This document shows, piece by piece, positions 34,373 through 42,623 of a stretch of 64,000 nt of DNA. The stretch covers positions 1-64,000 of the forward strand of contig CAJURZ010000002.1 of NCBI GenBank assembly GCA_910588905.1, given 5' to 3'. How positions within the stretch are numbered: the first letter of the stretch is position 1; every line of letters starts with the position of its first letter. Below the pieces are notes generated by a model, which ran no database searches, was not told where the DNA came from, and was given only the letters and a program-made list of their open reading frames with translations. A program made the translations under genes and the position numbers. This DNA comes from an uncultured Eggerthellaceae bacterium. GTDB lineage: Bacteria > Actinomycetota > Coriobacteriia > Coriobacteriales > Eggerthellaceae.

Positions 34373-34705
34373 TCATGCGAACTGGTACAGATCCTTAGTG
34401 GCCGTTTGGAACTTCTCGTAGGCGCACTGAGCAAGCTCCTCATCCTCTACCAGCTCAAAGCTCTCAGGGATGCCGTCCTCATCGGTCTCAAGGACCTCCA
34501 GCACGATGACCTCCCCGGAAGAGAGGGCCGGATGGCCCTCATCCACCGGGAAGAAGAACCCGTACTCACGCCCGTCTAGGATGACGATCCCCAGGAACTC
34601 CAGGTTGACCGTCTCTCCTGCCTCATCCTGGAAGACGAGGGTCACCCCCTCTTCCGCAGGCGGGCAGAAATCAGGATGACTGCCTTCGCGCACCGACGCC
34701 GTCAT
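34373..34705 (-). CDS. DUF1292 family protein
   Basis: A 110-residue acidic protein with the DUF1292 pattern: VTLVFQDEAGETVNLEFLGI, YGFFFPVDE, and ESFELVEDEELAQCAYEKF. Members are small cytoplasmic proteins of unknown role, usually beside core information or secretion genes. Its ATG overlaps the secDF stop by one base (TGATG), so it is translated by ribosomes leaving secDF. No transmembrane segment is present. Confidence 0.8.
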   Translation of the reverse strand: MTASVREGSHPDFCPPAEEGVTLVFQDEAGETVNLEFLGIVILDGREYGFFFPVDEGHPALSSGEVIVLEVLETDEDGIPESFELVEDEELAQCAYEKFQTATKDLYQFA

Positions 34706-37476
34706 CAGGCATCACCCTTGTCCTTCGGCTTGTTGGGACGCCGAACATCCTTCGGTCCCCTCTTGTGCTTGCTGGTGGGGAGCCCGTAATGGTTGCGGCT
34801 CTGCTTGTGGTCCTGCTTTCCAAGCTGCGCCTCTGCTTCCGCCTCAGCCGAAGCAGCATCATCCGCCCCCGCCGTGCGCTCTGCCACGGTCGTGACCTTC
34901 TTCTCCGCCTCAAGGCGAGCCACGGGCACCTGGACGATGCCGGTGGTATAGGCAGCGTCGAAGGAGAACAGGCCTATCTGCGAACCGTACTTCTTCGCCA
35001 GCTTCGCATAGCGCTTCTCGCGCGTCTTCCACATGCTGTAGAGCGGCGTTGCCACGGCGATGGAGGAATAGGAACCGGCTACCAGGCCGATGACCATGGC
35101 GAAGGCGAAGTCCTTCAAGGTCTCACCGCCGAAGAAGAGCATGGCCAGCACCGGCACCAACGACGTGAGCGTGGTATTGATGGTGCGCACGAACACCTGG
35201 TTCATGGAGTGGTTGGCCATGGTCATGAAGGTACAGCGGATGTTCTCCGCCTTCATGTTGTCGTTGATGCGATGGAACACGACCACCGTGTCATAGAGCG
35301 AATAGCCTAGGATGGTGAGCAACGCTGCGATGGTGTTGGGGTTCACCTCGCGGCCCACCAAGGCATAGATACCCATGACCAGGATCAGGTCATGCAAGAG
35401 CGTGACCACGGCGATGACGCCCATCTTGTATTCGAACCGGATGCCTATGTAGATGATGATGAGCACCAATGATACGCAGAAGGCCAAAAGCGACGAATTG
35501 ATGACGCTCGTGCCCCAGTCAGGACCGATGGTGTCAACACCCACATCTTGGCTGGCGATGCCCAGCTTCTCAGCCACATCATTGGCCTTGGCATTCATAT
35601 CAGCAGCATCGGCATTGGCCGTGCGCACCAGGAAGCCGTTCTCGCCGGACGTCACCGTAGTCTGGATGGACACATCCTCCTCACCCAGCTCCGCGAAGGC
35701 AGAGCGCAGGTCATCGGTGGTGATGTCTCCCGTATTCGTGTAGGTGACCGAAGAGCCGCCCACGAACTCGATGCCGAAGTTGAAACCCTTGAAGCCCATG
35801 ACCGCCAAGCAGGCCACCATGGCGACCGCAGCGATGGAGAGGAATACCTTGCGCACGCCCAGGAAGTTGATGTCACGCTTGAGGAAGCGGCCCCGGATCT
35901 TCTTCTGGGCGTCCTTTGCTACCGCCTTGCCCTTCGCTAACCCGTTGCGCTCCTCCAGGACCTCCAGCGACTCCTCCGGATCCACCTGCTCAGCCGTCTC
36001 AGCCTCAGCCACGGAGACGCCTTCGGCCTCTGCCAGCTCACGGTAGCCCGCTGCTGCCGCTTCACAATCCTTGATGCCCCAGAAACCCGGGTGCTTCGCG
36101 ATGGACCGCGGTGCCAGCAGGCGGATGAGCGGCGCCTTGAACAAGAGCATCATGGCGATATCGCAGAAGATGCCCAGAGAAAGCGTCAGACCGAAGCCCT
36201 TGACCCCAGCACTCGCCAAGAAGAAGAGGCAGAGAGCGGAGACCAGGGTGACGGAGTCAGCGTCAATGGAGGTGAGGATGGCGTGCTTCACACCGGACTG
36301 GCTGGCAGCACGCACGCTCTTGCCCATGCGGATCTCCTCGCGGAAGCGCTCCACGGTGAGGATGGAGGAGTCGGCCGCCATACCGATGGTGAGCACGATG
36401 CCCGCGATGCCCGCCAGGGACAGGCTGAACAGCCCGAAGGCGGAGAGCGCCGCCAGGATGCCCAGATAGATGATGGCGAACACCAGCATGGCGCTGGCGG
36501 TGATGATGCCCAGGCCCTTATAGAAGAACAGCAGGTACAGCATGACCAGGGCCAAGCCGATAAGCACCACGATGAGGCCTGCATAGAGTGCATCCTGGCC
36601 CAAGGTGGGGCCTACCACCTGGCTGGTGGAGAATTCGAAGTTCACCGGCAGCGAACCGCTTTCCAGAACAGCCTGGAATGCCTTGGCCTCATCCGCAGAA
36701 TAGTTGCCGGTGATGGAGACATTGCCATCGGAGATGATGGACTGCACCGCTGGGGCGCTCTCCACGTTGTTGTCCAGCAGGATGACGATCTGACCCTGTG
36801 TGACCACCAGATCACGCGTGGCCTCAGCGAAGGCCTCGGTGGCCTTCTGGTCAAGATCCAGATTCACGGCGTAGTAGGCGCTCGTCTGGCTGGCACGGTC
36901 TACCGTCACTCGCTCCAAGCTATCTCCGGTGAACATGGTGGTATAGATGCTGGGATCCACCTTGAGTTCTTTGCCCTCTTCAGCCGGGAAGGAATAGCCG
37001 AAGTCATCCTTGATGGTGGCGAATTCCCCGTAGTTGCCATTCTGGATCTCTTGGACCACCTGGTCATCCGTGAAGGAATCCAGACGTGCGAAGGCCAACT
37101 GACCCGTGGACCCGATGGTCTCCAAAGCCTGTTCGGCATCCTCCAGACCAGGGATCTGCACGAGGATCTGGTCAGTCCCCTGCACCTGAACGGTGGCCTC
37201 AGAGGCACCGAGGGCATTCACGCGGTTCTCGATGATGGTGCGCGCAAGCTCCATGTCCTCCGTCGTGACCTCTTGGCCCTCATCAGGGTTGGCCGACAGC
37301 ACCACAGATAGGCCGCCCCGGATATCCAAGCCTTGGGTGATCTTGTCTTGGGGAGGCGTGAACAGGATGATGGACCCGATGATCAGCAGGGCTGAGATGA
37401 CCAGAAGCCAGATATTGCGGCGCTCCTTCGTCCGCACCGGCTTCTTCTTCGGCGTCTTCGCGCGCTCTAGTGCCAT
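34705..37476 (-). CDS. secDF: SecD-SecF fusion, protein export membrane protein
   Basis: A 923-residue fusion of SecD and SecF, twelve membrane segments in two groups of six. SecD part: QGLDIRGGLSVVLSANPDE after helix 1, a periplasmic P1 domain, then GMAADSSILTVERFREEI. A linker of about 100 charged residues (EGVSVAEAETAEQVDPEE) leads to SecF: FGIEFVGGSSVTYTN, and LGYSLYDTVVVFHRINDN near the end. It uses the proton gradient to help SecYEG release exported proteins. ATG 37476 is chosen because AAGGAG precedes it; an earlier in-frame ATG at 37500 lacks a ribosome site. The C-terminus is long and rich in Ala, Glu and Lys. Confidence 0.95.
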   Translation of the reverse strand: MALERAKTPKKKPVRTKERRNIWLLVISALLIIGSIILFTPPQDKITQGLDIRGGLSVVLSANPDEGQEVTTEDMELARTIIENRVNALGASEATVQVQGTDQILVQIPGLEDAEQALETIGSTGQLAFARLDSFTDDQVVQEIQNGNYGEFATIKDDFGYSFPAEEGKELKVDPSIYTTMFTGDSLERVTVDRASQTSAYYAVNLDLDQKATEAFAEATRDLVVTQGQIVILLDNNVESAPAVQSIISDGNVSITGNYSADEAKAFQAVLESGSLPVNFEFSTSQVVGPTLGQDALYAGLIVVLIGLALVMLYLLFFYKGLGIITASAMLVFAIIYLGILAALSAFGLFSLSLAGIAGIVLTIGMAADSSILTVERFREEIRMGKSVRAASQSGVKHAILTSIDADSVTLVSALCLFFLASAGVKGFGLTLSLGIFCDIAMMLLFKAPLIRLLAPRSIAKHPGFWGIKDCEAAAAGYRELAEAEGVSVAEAETAEQVDPEESLEVLEERNGLAKGKAVAKDAQKKIRGRFLKRDINFLGVRKVFLSIAAVAMVACLAVMGFKGFNFGIEFVGGSSVTYTNTGDITTDDLRSAFAELGEEDVSIQTTVTSGENGFLVRTANADAADMNAKANDVAEKLGIASQDVGVDTIGPDWGTSVINSSLLAFCVSLVLIIIYIGIRFEYKMGVIAVVTLLHDLILVMGIYALVGREVNPNTIAALLTILGYSLYDTVVVFHRINDNMKAENIRCTFMTMANHSMNQVFVRTINTTLTSLVPVLAMLFFGGETLKDFAFAMVIGLVAGSYSSIAVATPLYSMWKTREKRYAKLAKKYGSQIGLFSFDAAYTTGIVQVPVARLEAEKKVTTVAERTAGADDAASAEAEAEAQLGKQDHKQSRNHYGLPTSKHKRGPKDVRRPNKPKDKGDA

Positions 37477-37545
37477 GGAAGCTTGCTCCTTAGATCGCAT
37501 TTGCGCATTTTTGCAGTAACTTCAGTATTCTGCCACAACTCAGAC

Positions 37546-38691
37546 TCAATAATCCTTTGCGGCCGGGGATTCCATCCAAGCCTGCAGAAAACCATCGTAT
37601 TCGCCCGCCAGGACAGCCTCCCGGGCTTTGCCCATGAGGTCCAGCAGGTAATGGAGGTTGTGGATGGACAGCAGGATGCCCCCCAGCATCTCGTCCTGCT
37701 TCACCAGATGGCGCAGGTAGGCTCGGGTGAAGTTCGTGCAGGTATAGCAGGAGCAGCTAGGGTCAAGCGGCGTATGATCCCGGGTGAACTTCGCGTTGCG
37801 CATGTTCATGCGGCCTGTGCTGGAGAAGGCAGTGCCCATGCGCGCCGTGCGGGTGGGCAGCACGCAGTCGAACATGTCCACCCCCTCCCCCACCGCGCGA
37901 ACGAGGGTGGTGGGGTTTCCCACTCCCATGAGATAGCGGGGCCGGTCCGCGGGCAGGGCGCGCGCCACCGGGCCTAAGGTCTCGAACATCACCTCATGGC
38001 TCTCTCCCACCGAATAGCCCCCGATGCCGAAACCACCGAACCTGCGGCCCCCTGCAGCCTGGGACTGGTCCTCTATCTCGCGCAGCCGCCGGATGCTCTC
38101 CAGCCTGAGATCGAGATGCATGCCCCCCTGCACGATACCGAAGAGGGTCTGGTCCTCTCGCTCATGGGCGGCCAGACAGCGCTTCGCCCAGGAAGCGGAG
38201 TAGTCCACCGCTTTGGCGACGAATGCCTTCTCAGCCGGATAGGGAGCGCATTGATCCAGCTGCATGATGATGTCAGCTCCGATGAGCTCCTGGATGCGCA
38301 TGTTCTCCTCAGGGGTCCAGAAGATGCGCGCGCCATCATAGATGCTCTTGAACTCAACGCCGTCATCGGAGAGCTTCACCGTATCGGCAAGGCTGAACAC
38401 CTGAAAGCCCCCCGAATCCGTGAGCATGGGCCCCGGGTAGTGCATGAACCGGTGAACGCCGCCCGCTTCGGCCACCACGTCCGCGCCCGGACGCAAGGCC
38501 AGATGGTAGGTGTTCGCCAATACCACCTGAGCCCCCAGCTCCTCTAGCCTGTCCGGGGTGAGCCCTTTCACCGTGGCATGGGTGCCCACGGGCATGAACA
38601 TGGGGGTGTGGAAGTCCCCATGGGCGGTGGTGTAGGTGAGCGCTCGAGCGTGACCGCTCGTGGCATCGACCGTGCAATCGAAGAGTGCCAT
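37546..38691 (-). CDS. tgt: tRNA-guanine transglycosylase
   Basis: A 381-residue Tgt that swaps guanine 34 for preQ1 in GUN-anticodon tRNAs, an early step of queuosine synthesis. MLTDSGGFQVFSL holds the base-binding Asp; GVDMFDCVLPTRTARMG holds the nucleophile Asp; CSCYTCTNFTRAYLRHL holds the C-x-C-x2-C...H zinc site. The start at 38691 has no strong ribosome site and is ten bases after the HAD-type gene stop, so coupling is likely. queH and queA lie just beyond on the other strand. Confidence 0.95.
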   Translation of the reverse strand: MALFDCTVDATSGHARALTYTTAHGDFHTPMFMPVGTHATVKGLTPDRLEELGAQVVLANTYHLALRPGADVVAEAGGVHRFMHYPGPMLTDSGGFQVFSLADTVKLSDDGVEFKSIYDGARIFWTPEENMRIQELIGADIIMQLDQCAPYPAEKAFVAKAVDYSASWAKRCLAAHEREDQTLFGIVQGGMHLDLRLESIRRLREIEDQSQAAGGRRFGGFGIGGYSVGESHEVMFETLGPVARALPADRPRYLMGVGNPTTLVRAVGEGVDMFDCVLPTRTARMGTAFSSTGRMNMRNAKFTRDHTPLDPSCSCYTCTNFTRAYLRHLVKQDEMLGGILLSIHNLHYLLDLMGKAREAVLAGEYDGFLQAWMESPAAKDY

Positions 38692-38701
38692 GACGTGCCC
38701 G

Positions 38702-39640
38702 CTATTCCGCTCTTAGGGAAGCTGCGTCCCCGGGGGCATGCTCTCCGGTAACGGCATCCGCCACCAACGCCGCCTTGCGCGCCGCCTCTTCCAGGTCAAT
38801 GGGTACGACCGCGTTGTCCTCCAGAGCGCGAAGGGATTCCTCCTGAGAGATCACATCCGTGCGAATGGCATCCGCCGGACGGGAGCAGGGAGGCAGGGCA
38901 TCAGCCCAAGCCACGAACTGATCCATGGTCCCATGCTTGATGGTGGCCAGATCGAACGAGACCGGGTCGAGCAGCCAATCTGTGATGAGGTAGCCGTCAA
39001 CCCCCAGGTCTAGCACGGCCATGTCCTCCATCGTGTTGTTGCCCACCATGAGCACGTCCTTGCCCGGAACGCCGATGGCGGCCAGCACCTCCGAGAAATA
39101 GGTCTGCCTCGGTTTCACAGAGGTGGCGTTCTCATAGCTGGTGATGCGGGCGAACTTCTTCGGGTCCACGCCTGCCCAAGCCAGACGATGCTCCACGGCC
39201 GCCCGGGGGAACATGGGCATGGTGGCCAACACCAGCGGGTAGCCCTTCGCAGCCAAGGCATCGATCACCTGAGCGCTTGCGGGATTCGGACTGAACCCAT
39301 CTCCGATATGCGGGAAGTCCTCTTCATAGAACCGCGTCGAGAGCGCTCGGATCCCTGCACGCTCCGCTTCGGTCAAAGGCCCACCCACAGTAGCCTCATA
39401 CACAGGAAAGAACGTATCCCAGAATGCCTGTTCGTTGGTGCGCTCATCAGCATGCTTCGCCATCTGTTGGGTGCCCGCTTTCAGGGCCTGCATGAATGCC
39501 TGGGCATCCATCCCCTGAGCTGCCATGAATGCTGCGATGCGCTTGAAATAGGCGCTCATGAATTCGTCGATGTCCATGGGCAGCAGCGTCCCATCCAGAT
39601 CAAAGCAGATGGCGCGGTAGTCCCGCTTCGCATCCGTCAT
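38702..39640 (-). CDS. HAD-superfamily hydrolase
   Basis: A 312-residue phosphatase-like protein. Motif I is CFDLDGTLLPMD, motif II the T in LATMPMF, motif III the K in TSVKPRQTYF, and motif IV VLMVGNNTMEDM. The helical cap of about 130 residues lies between motifs I and II, as in class I HAD enzymes. The last 60 residues are an extra charged tail. The second ATG (39640) is chosen because GGAGG stands seven bases away; the first at 39646 is too close. Substrate unknown; co-transcription with tgt may be incidental. Confidence 0.85.
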   Translation of the reverse strand: MTDAKRDYRAICFDLDGTLLPMDIDEFMSAYFKRIAAFMAAQGMDAQAFMQALKAGTQQMAKHADERTNEQAFWDTFFPVYEATVGGPLTEAERAGIRALSTRFYEEDFPHIGDGFSPNPASAQVIDALAAKGYPLVLATMPMFPRAAVEHRLAWAGVDPKKFARITSYENATSVKPRQTYFSEVLAAIGVPGKDVLMVGNNTMEDMAVLDLGVDGYLITDWLLDPVSFDLATIKHGTMDQFVAWADALPPCSRPADAIRTDVISQEESLRALEDNAVVPIDLEEAARKAALVADAVTGEHAPGDAASLRAE

Positions 39641-39677
39641 GCTCATCCCTCCGTCTTCGCGCGTTAGTCTGACGTGC

Positions 39678-39683
39678 TAGTAT
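39678..39683 (+). promoter_or_regulatory. -10 box of a probable leaderless queH transcript
   Basis: TAGTAT ends eight bases before the queH ATG, and no ribosome site lies between them, so the mRNA would start at or next to the start codon. The -35 region (TTCGCG) is weak. Confidence 0.4.
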
Positions 39684-39690
39684 ACCCCGC

Positions 39691-40458
39691 ATGACCCTCC
39701 CTTCTGACACATTCCATCCCCAGAGCGCACCTCAGCGGCTCTTGCTCCATGTCTGCTGCGGTCCCTGTTCCACAGCTCCCTTGCGAACGCTGCGCCAACG
39801 GGGGGTCGAGCTCTGCATCCATTTCGCGAACTCCAATATCGCCCCTGCGTCGGAATACGAGCACCGGCTCCAGACCGCCCGTAGCTATGCCGAAGGGCTC
39901 GGGATCCCGTTCGTCGAAGGCGCTTATCGGCCCCAGGCCTGGTCCGATATCGTGCGAGACGTCCCAACTGAGTCGCGCATCTCAGCCGATGGCATGACCC
40001 CGCCTCCGGAGCGCTGTCGTGCCTGCTACCGCCTGCGCTTCACCGAGGCGGCCCGCTATGCGGCTGGCCACGGATTCAGCCATGTGGGCACCACCCTGTC
40101 CGTGAGCCCCTACCAATATAGGGACATCATCCGTGAGGAGCTGGAACGCGCCTGCGCCGCTGCGGGCGTTGAGCCGTTCTTCGAGGACTATTCACCGCTG
40201 TATCCGGAAACGGTGTCCGCCTCTAAGGAAGCCGGGCTCTATCGCCAGGACTACTGCGGGTGCCTGCCCTCCAGGGCCGAGGCGGATGCCGGGCGCACGG
40301 CACGGAAAGCCGAACGGGAAGCCCGCAAGGCTGCGCGCGCTGAAGCGCGCAAGGAAGCAGAAGCTACCTTGGATGAGCGCCGGGCCGAACGCGCTGCCTA
40401 CGATGCCAAGCAGGCTCGCAAACGCGCTCTCAAGAACGCCCTGCGCGCAAAGGGGTAG
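39691..40458 (+). CDS. queH: Epoxyqueuosine reductase QueH
   Basis: A 255-residue enzyme that reduces epoxyqueuosine to queuosine in tRNA, replacing the unrelated QueG. The FeS and metal cysteines are at LHVCCGPC (22, 23, 26), ERCRACYRLR and YRQDYCGC. VGTTLSVSPYQYRD is the conserved middle. The last 60 residues are an Ala/Arg/Lys/Glu-rich coiled-coil tail absent from typical QueH, possibly an RNA-binding extension. ATG 39691 has no ribosome site but a -10 box just upstream, which suggests leaderless translation. It is divergent from the tgt operon and upstream of queA. Confidence 0.93.
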   Translation: MTLPSDTFHPQSAPQRLLLHVCCGPCSTAPLRTLRQRGVELCIHFANSNIAPASEYEHRLQTARSYAEGLGIPFVEGAYRPQAWSDIVRDVPTESRISADGMTPPPERCRACYRLRFTEAARYAAGHGFSHVGTTLSVSPYQYRDIIREELERACAAAGVEPFFEDYSPLYPETVSASKEAGLYRQDYCGCLPSRAEADAGRTARKAEREARKAARAEARKEAEATLDERRAERAAYDAKQARKRALKNALRAKG

Positions 40459-40493
40459 ACGCATTGATATACGGTCAGCCCAGGTGAAAGAGC

Positions 40494-40518
40494 GGGTCGA
40501 ACACGTTCGACCCCTACG
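40494..40518 (+). repeat. Dispersed palindromic element, copy 2
   Basis: GGGTCGAAC-AC-GTTCGACCC followed by CTACG, in the queH-queA spacer (154 bases). Perfect 9-bp arms. Relative to copy 1, a C-G pair in the stem is replaced by T-A, so both sides changed together. Confidence 0.75.
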
Positions 40519-40540
40519 AAGACCGCGTGGCATTTCCATT

Positions 40541-40570
40541 GTAGGGGTCGACCGTGGTCGACCCCTACGG
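40541..40570 (+). repeat. Dispersed palindromic element, copy 3
   Basis: A perfect 13-bp inverted repeat, GTAGGGGTCGACC-GT-GGTCGACCCCTAC (40541-40568), then GGGCAACCTGACA. The tail is nearly repeated after copy 4 at 57.7 kb. It sits 22 bases after copy 2 and directly before the queA promoter. Confidence 0.8.
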
Positions 40571-40575
40571 GCAAC

Positions 40576-40604
40576 CTGACAGGGGGATGCTATGGCGGTA
40601 CAAT
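40576..40604 (+). promoter_or_regulatory. queA promoter, probably leaderless
   Basis: CTGACA (40576-40581), 17 bases, TACAAT (40599-40604). Transcription would start around 40611-40613, at the queA ATG (40613). No ribosome site is present in between. The -35 box lies in the tail of palindromic copy 3. Confidence 0.6.
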
Positions 40605-40612
40605 AACCAGCC

Positions 40613-41707
40613 ATGAAGACCGCCGATTTCAACTATGAGCTCCCATCTGAGCTGATCGCCCAGAGCCCGCATGTGCCGCGGGATGAGTGCCGTTTGCTGG
40701 TGCTCGATCGGGCAACGGGCGCACTGGAAGACCGCATCTTCCGGGATATCCTGGACTATCTGCGCCCGGGAGACCTGCTCGTTGCCAACGAGACCCGGGT
40801 GCTCCCGGCTCGCCTGTTGGGCCACAAGCGCGGTACCGGTGGAGAGGCAGAGGTGTTCTTGCTCCGAGAAGCGCAAGGACCAGAACCGCGCACCAACACC
40901 GTGGCCTTCTGGGAAGCGCTCGTGCGTCCCGGCAAGCGCTTGAAGCCCGGAAGCGGTGCCATCGTGGACTTCCTGGCACCAGATGGGTCTGTGGCCCTTT
41001 CGGCCGAAGTGGTGGACTGGGCGGCCAATGCTCAGAAGGGAGAGCGTCTCGTACGCCTCTCCACAGAGCTGCCTTCCCTGGATGAGGCCCTGCACGCAGC
41101 TGGCCGAACGCCTCTCCCTCCCTACATAAAAGGCTACGCCGGAGATGATGAGCTGTATCAAACGGTCTACGCTCAGCGAGAGAGCTCAGCTGCCGCCCCC
41201 ACCGCAGGCCTCCATTTCACTCCTGAGCTCATCCAAGCCTGCCAAGCCCAAGGCGTGAAGTGGGAAACAGTCGAGCTGGAAGTGGGACTGGACACCTTTC
41301 GCGTGGTAGATGAAGAGGATGCCGAAGACCACGCCATGCACACAGAACGCTATACCGTACCCGAAGCCACCGTTCGCGCCATCCAGCGCACCAAGGAGGC
41401 AGGAGGCCGCGTCTTCGCCGTAGGCACCACCAGCGTGCGCTCTTTGGAGAGCGCTTGCCGGGATGCAGCGGGGGCCTTCGTCGGGCTCGAACCGAAGGAG
41501 CGCGCTGCCACCAGCCTGTTCCTGCTACCAGGCAGCCCATTCCACGTGGTGGATGGACTCATCACCAACTTCCATGTGCCGCGTTCCACGCTGATGATGC
41601 TGGTGTCTGCCTTCGCCAGCCGTGACCAGATCATGGAAGCCTATGCCCATGCCATTGCAGAGCGCTACCGGATGCTCTCCTTTGGCGATGCCATGTTGAT
41701 CCTATGA
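40613..41707 (+). CDS. queA: S-adenosylmethionine:tRNA ribosyltransferase-isomerase
   Basis: A 364-residue QueA, which adds the ribosyl part of SAM to preQ1 in tRNA to give epoxyqueuosine, the QueH substrate. The N-terminus FNYELPSELIAQSP, then LLVANETRVLPARLLG, PTAGLHFTPELI, VGLDTFRVVDEED and LITNFHVPRSTLMMLVSAF are family landmarks. It is 155 bases after queH and likely has its own leaderless promoter. The stop TGA is followed at once by a terminator stem shared with the convergent cspA gene. Confidence 0.95.
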   Translation: MKTADFNYELPSELIAQSPHVPRDECRLLVLDRATGALEDRIFRDILDYLRPGDLLVANETRVLPARLLGHKRGTGGEAEVFLLREAQGPEPRTNTVAFWEALVRPGKRLKPGSGAIVDFLAPDGSVALSAEVVDWAANAQKGERLVRLSTELPSLDEALHAAGRTPLPPYIKGYAGDDELYQTVYAQRESSAAAPTAGLHFTPELIQACQAQGVKWETVELEVGLDTFRVVDEEDAEDHAMHTERYTVPEATVRAIQRTKEAGGRVFAVGTTSVRSLESACRDAAGAFVGLEPKERAATSLFLLPGSPFHVVDGLITNFHVPRSTLMMLVSAFASRDQIMEAYAHAIAERYRMLSFGDAMLIL

Positions 41708-41740
41708 AAAAACCGGCCCTTCCCGAAGGAAGAGCCGGTT
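41706..41740 (-). terminator. Terminator of cspA, between convergent genes
   Basis: AACCGGC-C-CTTCC, loop CGAA, GGAAG-A-GCCGGTT (41711-41740). On the minus strand the stem is followed by six Ts, a textbook terminator for cspA; on the plus strand no T-run is present. Confidence 0.85.
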
Positions 41741-41763
41741 CGTAGGTTGTGTTTATGCTGCGC

Positions 41764-41967
41764 TTACAGTTTGCAGACGTTGCTTGCCTGCAGCTTGCCG
41801 TTCTGACCAGTGGTCACGTCGAAGGAGACTGCAGCCCCTTCATCCAGGGTCTTGAAGCCATCCATCTTGATCTCTGAGAAGTGAACGAACAGATCCTCAC
41901 CATCCGGCTGAGAGATGAATCCATAGCCCTTCTCGGGGTTGAACCACTTAACAGTACCTTCCGCCAT
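41764..41967 (-). CDS. cspA: Cold-shock domain protein
   Basis: A 67-residue OB-fold RNA chaperone with KWFNPEKGYGFI (RNP1) and EDLFVHFSEI (RNP2). It binds single-stranded RNA and melts mRNA structure. AAAGAGGA lies close to ATG 41967. The 207-base gap upstream (41968-42174) probably holds a long structured 5' leader, as usual for this family; on the minus strand a TATAGT near 42075 is a possible -10. The specific paralogue name is provisional. Confidence 0.95.
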   Translation of the reverse strand: MAEGTVKWFNPEKGYGFISQPDGEDLFVHFSEIKMDGFKTLDEGAAVSFDVTTGQNGKLQASNVCKL

Positions 41968-42174
41968 GCTAAATCCTCTTTCCTAAAGCCTTGCTCCCGC
42001 AAGACCTTGAACCGACGCTCAAGCTGTCACCTTCGCAGCTGGAGCATGCTCCCATTATGCGGAGCACGCATCACTATACGCTAATTATCTCCGTCCCGGG
42101 AGCAGATTTCAAAGCTCCTTGTTTTTCCTGCAAACTCGTTGCTGAATCGAAACCTTCATTTCGTTCGATTAGTG

Positions 42175-42600
42175 CTATGGCTCCGGCGTAAAGTCTGCCA
42201 ACGCCTCCGCGAGGATGGGCTCCATGGCCTGGGAGCCGCCCTCCATATCCGAGATATCATGCCCATAGGCCTCAGCGATAGCCCTGGCTTGATCCTGCCG
42301 AAGAGCAGCCAGCTCCTCATTCCCCGCCTCTGCCTGATAGGCTGAGGCGAGCAGGATGGATCGAGCCACATATTCTGAGACTCCTGGGTCAGTACCCATG
42401 ACCTGCATGATCTGGGCGATGGAATCCGGTGCCAACGCCAGGAAGGCCCCTCCATCCAACGCCACCGCCTGACCCACAGCCTCCTCTAAGGAACGAGCGG
42501 CCTCTTCTGGGTCCTTCTGAGTTGACTGGAGCGTGATGGTGCGCATGACCGCCGTAGCCAGGTCCATCAGCATCTTCATGATGTAGTCTTGATGCAGCAT
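42175..42600 (-). CDS. DUF6483-like hypothetical protein
   Basis: A 141-residue mostly helical, acidic protein. The beginning MLHQDYIMKMLMDLATAVMR resembles the DYIMR-type start of the DUF6483 group from Firmicutes and Actinobacteria; nothing else is recognised. Helices at 30-60 and 85-130 are Ala/Glu-rich, and there is no membrane segment or signal. It follows aspS by 23 bases with AAGG before its ATG, so it may share the aspS transcript. Function unknown. Confidence 0.65.
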   Translation of the reverse strand: MLHQDYIMKMLMDLATAVMRTITLQSTQKDPEEAARSLEEAVGQAVALDGGAFLALAPDSIAQIMQVMGTDPGVSEYVARSILLASAYQAEAGNEELAALRQDQARAIAEAYGHDISDMEGGSQAMEPILAEALADFTPEP

Positions 42601-42623
42601 GCAGCACCTTCGCAGATCCGCGC

